A program made the translations under genes and the position numbers. Of a DNA stretch of 64,000 nt, positions 10,809 to 22,707 are shown piece by piece. This DNA is from Punica granatum (Eukaryota; Streptophyta; Magnoliopsida; Myrtales; Lythraceae): positions 33,977,122-34,041,121 of the forward strand of contig NC_045129.1 of assembly GCF_007655135.1 (NCBI RefSeq), in the 5' to 3' direction. Under the pieces are notes generated by a model. The model searched no databases. It was not told where the DNA came from and saw only the letters and a program-made list of their open reading frames with translations. The first letter of the stretch is position 1, and every line of letters begins with the position of its first letter.

Positions 10809-12957
10809 CATTATATAATTAAATATGAGAAAGACCTCATATAGTAATCAGTAATTGGAAGTTTGCAGGCATGCCCATGCAACTCAAGATCTGCCCTCGA
10901 CCAATCTCTATAGAGCAAAATATAATAAAAGATATCTATATAACCCCAAAAAAAAAAGATATCTATACACATGCATGGAGTCCGCGCTAGAATCAAATAA
11001 AAGATATATATATATATATATATATTCAAAAATAAAAAAACGAAACAAAAGATATCTATATATATATGTACGAGTCCACGCTAGAAGCAAAAGATCTTGT
11101 TAGATTTTTATTGATAATTTTATAACAAAAAAAATTTTTAACTCAAAATAATGAAAAAAAAAATTCATTCAGAAACGGAACGTTTTGAAATCATATGAAA
11201 ATAAGATAAATTACATAGGAAAGCTGCAAAGAACAAAGGCTGAACTAATAGAATAAAATATCACAGTAAACAACTTCTTCAAATAATACAGTCCATATAA
11301 CAAATAATGTACAGTTCGTGTTACATTCAACCTAGGATACCCATCGTCAATATCAAGCTAAACAGCTTCTTCAACATCCTACAGTAATATGAAGCAATAA
11401 TATACAGTCTGTGTAACAAATAATATACAGATTTTAGAAAATATTGTTGATAATTTTAAATAATTTAAAATTTTAAAAACTCAGAAAACCGAGAAAATTT
11501 CATTCAGAAACAGAGCATTCTGAGATCATTTGGCCGAGCCCACCTTTTATCTTGCTTATATATATGTACGGTGGAGTATTTCCCACAATTTTAAATGGAG
11601 AAAATATATAATTAGGAGAGTTTTACTATTTAATGTGCGACCCGGTTAAAATCTTGATTAGTAGGAGCCCGTTAAATTTCCTTTCGGATACCGGGTAATG
11701 CAAACCGAAAAAGAAAAAAAACGTAAATACGTAGGGATATTCTTGTCCATGACCCTAAATCTAAATCAGTGGACTCTTGGCAAAGGGGATCTACTCCGTG
11801 CGATATACCAAGGAAGCTGTATTCCCCAGTTAAGGTGACGTTGAACCGATCGCCCCTTCGTTTTCATTATGTAGGTGATAGAACAGTGACACCCCTTAGT
11901 ATCATCGGATTCCCTATTGTTACACCTACTATCATGTTTGGTCCATCGAACAAAAAGAATTTCAAGTTAATTAATGAGGGAAGTTAATGAGCCGGAGGAG
12001 CGCATAAAAGAATATGATGATGTACATGTATATATCCTAGAATAATTTACCGCAACGAACACAGGAAGCTTTCGTTTTGATCGAATTTGCCCTCATTCGG
12101 CTTGGGACAACTAGGGTCATGCAAGTATACTCGCTTCAATTTCGATGGTATTACTATGTTAGAATTCTGTCGATCGCATGTAATTTTAAATGACGAATCC
12201 AGTATTGGCTTTCTAGAACATATACCTGAAATATGTAGTAATTTCTGTGAAAAATCCCCACAGGGTGGCGTGCTTAGCAAGCGGTATAGGTACGCGATTA
12301 ATTATTCCTTCTGGCAAGTATGATCGGTCATGAAATTCAATTAGAAATGCACTCTGGTGAGCGTACGTATATCCATAATTGGTGAGGTTGACAGAGATAT
12401 GGCGTGCGATGTGAACGTTGCGGGATATTTCTATGAACAAGATCCACATGTATGTTTGAGATTGTTAAATGAATGGTGATCTTTCTCCCGTTTATCAACG
12501 ACGCGTTTGATGATCTACCTATAGCTTGTAATCCACTAAGGAATTATACCAGCCAGCTAGGTTTTGCAGATTTAGTAGTTTTCCTTTGATTAATTTCCTG
12601 GAAGTAGGTAAGGCTTCTAATTAAGGGGCCATACCAAGTCTTATTGCCCGCGTATGACATTCACATACATGCATACTCAGTCTAGAAATTGATAGCCCAA
12701 CATAAGAGAGTGGACTTTGGCTAAGCCAAGCCCCCACTCCCTTAATCAATTTGGTTTATTTATTTACTCTTTTCCGTTGAATTAATTGACTTGAACAGTT
12801 CTCCTCCAAGCAGAGCGTGTATTTGTACTAAATTTCCATGGAAACTTTCTTCTTAAGTAATATTTTAAGAGAAGAAACATTAAGCAATGAACTGCCCAAC
12901 TTGATTTTTATAATATCCACTTGATGCCGTCAACGTCCCTAGCAAATGACCCCTCCC
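10809..12957. other. Intergenic AT-rich DNA; short duplicated blocks, no gene recognised
   Basis: There are AT runs near 11005 and 11060. A pair of related blocks (11160-11330 and 11350-11530) shares TTCATTCAGAAAC and ACAGTCTGTGTAAC-type motifs. At 11610-11720 lies a copy of the tail repeat GAGTTTTACTATTTAATG. Open frames at 11769-11987 (+) and 12047-12280 (-) have no recognised similarity. The part 12580-12760 aligns with 17540-17700 and is thus the upstream segment of the peroxidase unit in its second copy. Confidence 0.5.
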
Positions 12958-12965
12958 TATAAATA
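12958..12965 (+). promoter_or_regulatory. TATA box of the intact peroxidase gene
   Basis: TATAAATA in the context CCCTCCCTATAAATATA lies 158 bp upstream of the ATG at 13116. The same context is found before pseudogene copy I. Confidence 0.65.
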
Positions 12966-13058
12966 TATATGACCCCCATCGTGGTTGTCCCTCCTCACTC
13001 AATCCTCATTCAATTCAATTCAATTTCAAATCCTCCTCTTATTCATCATATTTGCTAA

Positions 13059-14798
<1,740 letters not shown>

Positions 14799-15637
14799 GT
14801 GTGATTAAATGTTTAATCAGTCAATTGATTAATTAAATTGTTCTTAATGTTACTATTCTTTATTTGATATGATCAATGAGCGGCAATAAATTAGTAATAA
14901 ACTGTGAAATTAGTCATATATGTTTACGACTTACGATGTTGATTCTATTATTATTATTTATTGAAGCCACAATTTTGTTTCGGCGATGTTGATTTTTCTT
15001 CCTTTCCTTTTTCTTAATAATTCAAGGAAATGCACCCCTTATCCAAGATAATTAGAGGAATCTGACAAAAAGAAAAGATATGTGTTATTACTCAAAATAT
15101 AAAAAAAAAAATCTTAAATGATACTATTATGATTTCTATTTTCATTGTACATGATTTGCAGACCTCTGTTGCAACCGAAAAAAATCTTAAATGATCTTCT
15201 TCTTCTTTTATAAATCTTAAATAGTTCTAATTCAAAGTGATGTGAAGAGAAAAAATCAATAAAATTACATCAATTATGAACAAATATAACAATTATTTGA
15301 GAAATTAGAACTCATTCTCTGTTTGTTGCAATCTCATCTAAGTGACAATGTAAGATCACTAAAAAATGCTGCAAACGAGCCCTCATACAGTACCAAATAC
15401 AGAAAAGATGAACTTGAAATTATCCTAGGACATTCTAAAAAAAAAAAGTTATATATATATATATATGCTAAGACATGAGAAATTATTGCATGAATTTACG
15501 AGTTCAATATATATATCATGGTGCATGCATTTATCTTTATCTGATCGTGGTGCCGGTGATTCCTAACATGATTTTTTTTTCTTTTCCTTTGGGCAGAGCT
15601 AACACGATTATTCATGTCTCGATAAACTTATGGGTAT
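14799..15637. other. 3' flank of peroxidase; AT-rich, no gene seen
   Basis: Contains the 3' UTR and flank (homologous in part to 6731-6834 and 19650-19700) and AT-rich DNA. No coding or structured element is recognisable. The final part, about 15590-15637, aligns with 21790-21830 upstream of the CHX gene. Confidence 0.5.
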
Positions 15638-16162
15638 TATTGATGAGTAAAATGGGATAAATCTCACATCGAAAAGAAAAGGAAAATCCATGGGTTAATA
15701 TATGGCTTGGGTACCACCACTTATCAGCTTGAGCTTTTAAGTAGAAATGGGATCAGGTCCGTATAAGCCCAGTGAAAATTCAATATGGTATCAGAGCCTA
15801 GGTTACGCATATACGTGCCTACGCGAGTGTGCGCACTCACACCACGCTAGGCCCAGTATGTCGAGTGCAGCCAAAGTGTGCGCCTCGTGTTAGTCCCCCC
15901 TCGCCCGAGCACGGAAGAAGAGCCCGACTCGAGGTCAATTGTTGAGGGCGGGTGTTTAAGGGCACGTGACAACGTGTAAGTAAAAATGGACCACACGTTG
16001 CACGTGAGGGCAAGTGTTGATGAGTAAAATAGGATAAATCTCACATTGAAAAGAAAAGGAAAATTCATGAGTTAATATATGACTTGAGTATCACCACTTA
16101 TCAACTTAAGCTTTTAAGTGAAAATGGGCTCAGGCCCGCATAAGCACAATGAAAATTCAATA
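15638..16162 (+). mobile_element. TRIM retrotransposon (525 bp) with GGTAT target duplication
   Basis: Two LTRs of exactly 148 bp (15638-15785 and 16015-16162) enclose a 229-bp interior. The right LTR starts TGTTGATGAGTAAAAT; the left starts TATTGATGAG by a point change. Both end AAAATTCAATA. Directly after the left LTR is TGGTATCAGAGCC, complementary to initiator tRNA-Met, the usual primer-binding site. A purine-rich GTGAGGGCAAG precedes the right LTR. GGTAT flanks both sides (15633-15637 and 16163-16167). There is no coding capacity. These are all the hallmarks of a terminal-repeat retrotransposon in miniature. LTR divergence is noticeable, so it is not very recent. Confidence 0.93.
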
Positions 16163-16167
16163 GGTAT

Positions 16168-16640
16168 GGTACAATCGATCGTAAAATTTCATTCTTAAAT
16201 TACCGCATATGCATTCTTCCAAATTCGAGTTAAGATAATATTATTACTCTGATTTGTGCTTGACTCACTGCCATGATTGCTCCAAAATTTAGCTGATTCC
16301 TACGAAGAATTCCTGAAAGAAACTCCAAGCCCAATCCCAAATCCAAACCTAGCAAGTTTTATATCAAATTGCAAGGGTGGTCTGTAGCTAATCTTTCTGT
16401 CAATGGATTATTGAGTTTAAAGCATGGGAAGTGTTTCTTTCTTGTGGCCGGCCAATCATTATGAAGATCGATCATCCCACTCTCGGAGCTGGTCAGTTTA
16501 GGACATACACACTAACACTATATTTTCATCCGTGAATCCATGATTAGGAATCCTAGTCAGGTATATGTGTTCGAAGTGTAGGCACTAGTACTAAAATCTA
16601 CAGGTTATCTCAAATGTGAATATGGCATCGTTCGGCTGCA
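16168..16640 (+). repeat. Segment duplicated from the region upstream of the CHX gene
   Basis: With 15590-15637 this forms a paralogue of about 21790-22150: shared blocks are AACTTATGGG, TTCGAGT-AAGAT-ATTATTA, ACTCACTGCCA, TTGCTCCAA and TTAGCTGATTCCTA. The likeness ends near 16350, before CHX coding sequence begins. The rest to 16640 is anonymous. Confidence 0.55.
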
Positions 16641-18110
16641 CACATTAATAATAGATTACTTCCCTTCCTTCCTATTGTGATTTTCTTTCTCCGTGCCTTG
16701 TGAAGGGTCTTGACTCCTGAGTGCTTGAATTACTTGTAAAGGGTCTTGAGTGCTCGAATTACTTGGCCACACGACATTGAGGAGGAGAGCGGTTGGGTTC
16801 CATTGAAGTAGCAGGGACAAGTAAATTCTGTTATATATGGAGGATCCATGTTCCCCTACGCCCATGTTGGAGGCTCGGGAGAAGATTGACGTTGCCATCG
16901 AATTCCACCATATCCTTGAGATTAATGGACCAAATTATTGGGGAGGGAAAGGAGACGCTGAATGCAAGATTTATTCGTTGCCTACTATTGATTGTCCAGA
17001 ACTGTGGAATGCGATGCGATCATGAGAGGACACAGGACAAAATCTTTTGGAGTTATTGCACCGAACATCAGGAGAGTGGTCTACAGCTTCGAGAAGTATG
17101 ATCATCGGATTGTTATGTTGTTATATGTTCTTGTACTTGGGAAACTGGGTTACCATGATTAGACCACCGTGGATTGTACTTTCAATTGTGCTTTGAAGAG
17201 TTCTGTCTTTGATGTATTTTCCCTGAAATTGTTACGACGACTCGAAGCTCAGTTACCAATCGATATTCATGTGAGAGCGGGAGCTTATACTCCAGATACA
17301 TATTTTCCTGACTGATAATACACTACCTCATCATCACGGGACATGGAACTTGACCTTTTCATCATAAGTATATAAACCCGGAGAATTTTCTTATCTGCGC
17401 TGTGCATGCGTTTGTCAACCCTTGTTTGATGACGGACAGTTTCCAGCTGTTAATGAGAGGGAGGGCTCCACTGGTCCGAGTTTATCGGTCGACCCGGCTT
17501 GTTTTAGTTGGCCAAGAAATATAAAATTCTACATGCATGTTTGACAACGGTAGGAGTTTCCTTTCCTCTTCCTGCAGAGGGTAAGCTTCTAAAAAGGTAC
17601 ATATCAAGTCTTCTCTCCCCGCGTTTGACAATTTACAGAGTCTAGAAGTTGAACCCAAGAGAGTGGACATATATAGGCTAACTCCCTCCCCTTCTCCTTT
17701 CTTCTTTTTTTTTTTTCCTTAAATGTCAAAGGTTTTTAAAATTTTGCGGGGCGAAGGGTGATGGGACCTTACAATGGGACCAAATTTTTGTCATATCTGC
17801 GATGAATGGTTTTTTTTAACTTAATTTTTATTTGGGCCTACATATGATTTAATCGAAGCGTTAAATCCAAAGGTTTAAGCTATCAGGTGATCACACTCAA
17901 TCCTTTTAATTATAATCTAATGGCTTCTTGTTATTTTTGCTACGAAGGATTTTATGATCCTTAACACTTGAAATATGATCACACATTCGAATAGCCTCCA
18001 ATGGTGTTTACACATCGACAGCCTCCGCTTGGCAGGACGGCAAAATGCAGGTGGAGGAAGCAGGGAAGAAAATGTTATCGTTATCGCCTCACCCTTCGAC
18101 GTGTCAGGCC
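16640..18110 (+). repeat. Duplicated anonymous segment, copy III
   Basis: Aligns with 1645-2790 and 3716-3850 and, at 17540-17700, with 12580-12760. It contains the short frame with CSPTPMLEAREKIDVAIEF but no recognised protein. Because it lacks the LTR element at 2788 it is the natural empty site. The order segment-then-peroxidase is the same in copies I and III. Confidence 0.6.
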
Positions 18111-18420
18111 ATGGGCCGTGATTATTTGTGTTCTTCGACCAGCCAACGTGTTGCGGTACTTGATAGGAAAGAAAAACGAAGGATTTTCTTTTTTCCTTTT
18201 TTTTGGTTGAGATTGGTAATGAGAAGAGGAGCCAGAGACAGAGACACATGGATATACAGCAGAAGGGGCGACAGAATCAGAAGCAGAAGGAAGATAAAAT
18301 TAATTTGGGAAGCACTAGGGTCCTCAAATCTCATATAAACTCATAGTTATTCTTTTATTTTTTCTACGTGGGATTATCATTCCCAACTGCTTCAAACACA
18401 GTAACTGTACGTATTTGAGA

Positions 18421-19045
18421 ATGACTTCGTCTAGAATTCGTCTTGGCTATAATGGCCTTGTGCGTAGTTACGGGGTTCAAGAGAGCTATCACTCGGTTGG
18501 AGACCAACTTCTGCAGTACATCATGCCCAAATGCTTTGGCCATTGTACCTAGTGTGACGGAGCAGGCCCAACAGAGTTAGATCCAGATCGGGGCGAAGCT
18601 CATCCGCCTCCATTTCTATGACTGCATCGTCCAGGTTCGAGTTTCTCTCTCCCTTATTCTATTTTTGCCGCCATAATCACACTTCGCATGTTATACGAAG
18701 CTCTCATGGAAAAACTGCACCTCATACACACACGATGAATTGTACTGTAATCGACTTCATGATCACCTACTGGGGAAACACCTGCGTATTTATCTTTTTG
18801 AATTAGTAAGCTCGATTAGTATCTTCAAATACATCAACTTATGTTATTTGGATTGGCCTTGCTGCATCAAAATCCAAGTTCCATCACTGGCTACAAAACC
18901 CTTATTAACTAGAGTAACTTGATTTCTATTTGCTGCTTAGTGTAGGGATGCGATGGGTCAATTTTTCCGAACAATGCAAACGGGATAGAGAGTGAACAAG
19001 ACGCACTCACCAGTGAAGACACAGTCGCAGGACTTGAAGTGGTAA
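18421..19045 (+). pseudogene. Class III peroxidase pseudogene fragment (copy III)
   Basis: Exon 1 homology runs from 18421 to about 18633 but contains indels near the start, an in-frame stop after the AQQS-equivalent (CAACAGAGTTAG) and a His-to-Tyr change in the distal block (FYDC in place of FHDC). After a recognisable intron 1, exon 2 starts at about 18946 (GGATGCGATGGGTC) and breaks off near 19041. Exons 3 and 4 are missing from this copy. It is non-functional. Confidence 0.85.
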
Positions 19046-19099
19046 CACAAACTCAATTTCTTTTATAAGATGACAGATAGTCATAGTATCTCCAGAATT

Positions 19100-19700
19100 G
19101 TTTCGTATGGGAAGCTCATCCTTAAAACCTGCTTCGTCTATGTTTGGATCTCTCTCCCTTAGTCTATTTTCTGTCGTAATACACTTCACGTTGCATACGA
19201 GTCCTTATGGAAAACCTGCACCTCATAGACAGACAAATGTTTGAATTTTCTACTATGTAATCAGCTCTGCCACAAGCTGACGTCGGAAAAACATACTCAT
19301 CTTGAAATTAGCATATGCTCGAATATATCGACTTATGTTATAAGACCAATGTCTCAAAATCCAAGCTCCATAACTGGCTACAATGCCCAATTCTTATGTG
19401 CAGTACTTCATTTTGCTTCCCTGTACGTGTAATTATGAGGTAAATGATCTCACATCAACTAGTAACCTTGTACTAAATTTGCTGCTGATAATTGTAGGGA
19501 TGTGACAGGTCATTTTTGCTGAAAAACGCAGACGAGATAGAGAGTGAACAAGACGCACGCCCAATGCAGGCCCAGCAGCAGGATTTGAAGTAGTCGACAG
19601 CATAAAGACTGCACTTGAAATCCTTGGTGTGGTGCCATGTGCTGATAAATCTGTGAAGTTAGTCATATATATTTACGACTTAGGATGTTGCTTGTATAAT
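19100..19700 (+). pseudogene. Class III peroxidase pseudogene fragment (copy IV)
   Basis: A second fragment follows directly. Remnants of the end of exon 1 (GGGAAGCTCATCC, CTGCTTCGTC) lie at about 19110-19140. Then comes intron 1, very similar to 5060-5495, and exon 2 from 19497 (GGATGTGACAGGTC) to about 19645. It then jumps straight to the peroxidase 3' flank (GTGAAGTTAGTCATATAT, as at 14908). A deletion therefore removed exons 3 and 4, or an unequal exchange joined exon 2 to the 3' flank. Confidence 0.8.
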
Positions 19701-20586
19701 TTATTGAAGACTAAATCTGTACATAGTTGTGCTATTACTAAAATTGAAAAAAATAATTTTTTTAGTGAATGAAAAGAAAAATAACCTAGGTTGAGATAGA
19801 GATGGCGTGGGGTTGAAAAGAAATAAGTAAAATATAGAGTGAAAGATGATCATGTGTGAATTGATGGAGGAACGGGATAAGATATATGAGTATAAAATTT
19901 GAACAGTTTTATAATTTTATTCTTGCATTTAGTTTTACTTTTCTTCAACAAAGTAAAAAATAATATTTTAAAAAATTATACAAAAACCGATACATATATT
20001 TAGATATAGTGATTTGTCATTAATATATTAATTTTGTATACACTTTTTTATGTTACACATATGTAAATACTATTATTAATTTATATACATATATATGTTT
20101 CCATTGAATTTATATATTATTTATTTATTTTATTATAAAATTAAATAAAATAGTTTTTACGAATATTATTATTTTCCTTTAATAATTTTTATTTTTAATT
20201 TAATATTTAAATACCCATGGGGTCCACTTGGTAGATTTCTATATGCCATGCCTACAATGCTAGTGTCATGTTAGAAAAATCAGTTAAAATTGACAGGAAA
20301 GTAATAGCACACTATACATTATAAAAAAACTCATAATTTGTAATTTTTCAATTTAAATAATAAAAAGGCCAATTTTTGCTTTTTTTGGTCATCAACCTTC
20401 ATAGATATTATTAATTATTTTTATTTTATTTATTTATAAATTAAAGTAAGGACATATTTTTAACTAGAAATGATTACAAATTCACTTAAAAGGAAATACT
20501 AGTAAACTTATAATTTATTTTTTTTAAAGAGTTTTCTTATATATTCTGTCGTTCAAGTATTATGTATTTTAACCGTATCAAAAAAA
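19700..20586. other. AT-rich intergenic DNA, nothing recognised
   Basis: Very AT-rich sequence without coding, repeat-terminus or RNA features that I can support. Confidence 0.6.
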
Positions 20587-20890
20587 CACTACAAGAAAAG
20601 GGTCTATGCCGATGCAGTTTTGAACTTTTTCAAATGCAAAAGTGTATCGGCATAAATCTTGCCAACGCATCTTCCAGCACATTTTTTTGCTTCATAATAG
20701 CTAGGCTTGCTGATGCACCTAAAAAGTGCTTCGGCAAAAGCTAATCTTTGCCAACATAAAAAAGTGCATTGGGTTAAGTTCTCGTTGTGTCGATGCACTT
20801 TATGCGTCAGCAAATACATTTTTCTTTTTTAAAAAAAAAAAAACTTGTGCCCATGCCTTTGTGGGTCGACAGATGCTTTTTTTAATTAAA
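20587..20890 (+). mobile_element. CACTA (En/Spm-type) element terminus
   Basis: CACTACAAGAAAAGGG at 20587 matches the canonical terminal inverted repeat of plant CACTA elements. It is followed by subterminal repeats of TGCCGATGCA, TTGCCAACGCA and GTGCATTGGG in both orientations to about 20880. No transposase and no opposite end are present in the window; the element is truncated by or interrupted at the fold-back element starting 20898. Confidence 0.75.
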
Positions 20891-20897
20891 AAAAATG

Positions 20898-21635
20898 TTA
20901 ATTGTACCGGTGGTCCAAAAAGTTTCATGAATGTTTCAGGTTAGTCCAAAATGTTTTTTTGATAACTTGTTGGTATAAAAAGTTTCAAAACCATTTCAAT
21001 GTAATGCATTCCGTCAATTGCCGCTAACGCCATTAACATTTTGCCGACGTGGCGCGTTCTATGTGTCACTTTTATTACATTGAATTAATCATAGTGTGTC
21101 ACGTCATTTAAGAGGATATAAAATTTGAAAAAGTCAAATAAAAATACAAAAAATAAAAAAATATAGAAAAATACTAAAAATATAGAAAAATAAAATAAAA
21201 AAAATATTTTTAAAACTTTTAAATGTTTTAAAACTTTTAAAAATAATAATATTAAAAATAATATTATTATTATTTTTAAAAATTTTTAAAAATAATTTTA
21301 AATTAAAAAAATAAAAATAATTTAAAAGTTTAAAATTATTTTTAAAAGTTTTTAAAATTTTAAAAATAATTTTTTTATTATTTTTTGTATTTTTATTGGA
21401 CTTTTTCAGATTTTATATCCTCTTAAATGACGTAGCGCACTGTGATTAGTTTCATGTAACAAAAGTGATACATATGACGCACCATGTCAGCAAAATGTTA
21501 ATAGCGTTAGAGGCAATTGACGAAATGCACTACATTGAAACGGTTTAGAAACTTTTTGTACTAATAAGTTACAAAAAAATATATTGAACTAATCTGAAAT
21601 ATTCATGAAATTTTTTGGACTATCAGTGCAATTAA
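20898..21635. mobile_element. 738-bp fold-back element, almost entirely inverted repeat
   Basis: The left arm starts TTAATTGTACCGGTGGTCC and the right arm ends with the inverse GGACTATCAGTGCAATTAA. The arms pair for roughly 240-300 bp each, including GACGTGGCGCGTT-type, TTAAGAGGATATAAAATTTG and CATTTTGC blocks. The centre is AT-rich and also self-complementary. The terminal 80 bp match the ends of the element at 7750, so both belong to one long-TIR family. There is no coding capacity. A transcript would form a long hairpin. Confidence 0.75.
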
Positions 21636-21637
21636 CT

Positions 21638-21725
21638 CATGGAAAATAGCACCCTAAATTCTTCATTAAGCCAACTAAGAGAACGTCCGACTCTAGGGAT
21701 GGGCCTTCTTCTTGGGCTTCTATCT
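21638..21725 (-). mobile_element. Short LINE fragment
   Basis: GAAAATAGCACCCTAAATTC through GATGGGCCTTCTTCTTGG matches 402-475 of the LINE at the left of the window, on the same strand. It is a relic of the post-reverse-transcriptase region. Confidence 0.6.
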
Positions 21726-22256
21726 ATCAATCCAGTCCATGAATTCATTGGCCTACTCAATTTCTATTCGATCTGTCTCGCCAATAATTCAACACGCTCT
21801 TCATGTCCCAGTGAACTTATGGGCATGATAAGTGTAAGATCGTTAATTCCGTCATTAAATTATCAGTTATGCATTGCTTCTACGTTCAAAACCATAATAA
21901 ATTATAAGATTCGAGTGAAGATATATATTATTATTACTTTGATTTAAAGGAAAAGAAAAGGATAATGAAAAAAAAAAGAAAAAAAAACATCATGCTTAAG
22001 AGAAATTCGTGTTATTGACCCCTAAAACATCGGTCTCTTGTTAGATCAAAAGACAAGAAATGGTCAACACTCGATCGAAACTGAACTCACTGCCACGTTT
22101 GCTCCAATACTTAGCTGATTCCTAGGAAGAGAAAAACTCCAATCCCAATCCCAACCCCAATTCCGATTCTTCTTCTTCTTTTTGTCTGTTGTTGTTGTTG
22201 TTTGTTCTGCTTCCGGGTTACATTATATTTCTGATCTAGCTGTCTCGTGGAAATCT

Positions 22257-22663
22257 ATGAACGCGACACAAACGTTCATATGTCAATCCGACTTGATCAA
22301 CCCTCTGGCCACCATGGGCCTTCAGATGTCCTGCATCCTGGTCCTCTCCCACATCTTCCACCTCGTCCTCAAGTCCATTGGCCACTCCGGCCCCATCGCA
22401 CAGATTCTGGTCCGTATCATACACTATTCCTAGCTAGGAATCTTCTTCGCGCTGATCTTTTGTATCATTAGTTTTTCTCTTTTGATGAGCTCAATCTTTG
22501 AATACCCCACCTCACAAGCACAAGCATTTGGATATATAAGCTTCATAATCATATGGTGCCTTTATCTCACTAAAAAAAATCGAGGGCAAGCCAGTGGAAA
22601 CCGAACCTAATCGGGGGACTAGTCATTGAGCTTCACATGTCCTTATTGCTGCTCGACCAACAG

Positions 22664-22707
<44 letters not shown>

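Noticed and set aside
11769..12450. Possible gene upstream of the intact peroxidase
   Set aside because: Short frames on both strands without a recognised family or splice-consistent continuation.
22182..22256. Extended CHX N-terminus with a poly-Val run
   Set aside because: The extension has no ATG (it would begin at TTG) and encodes low-complexity residues. The ATG at 22257 gives a normal CHX start.
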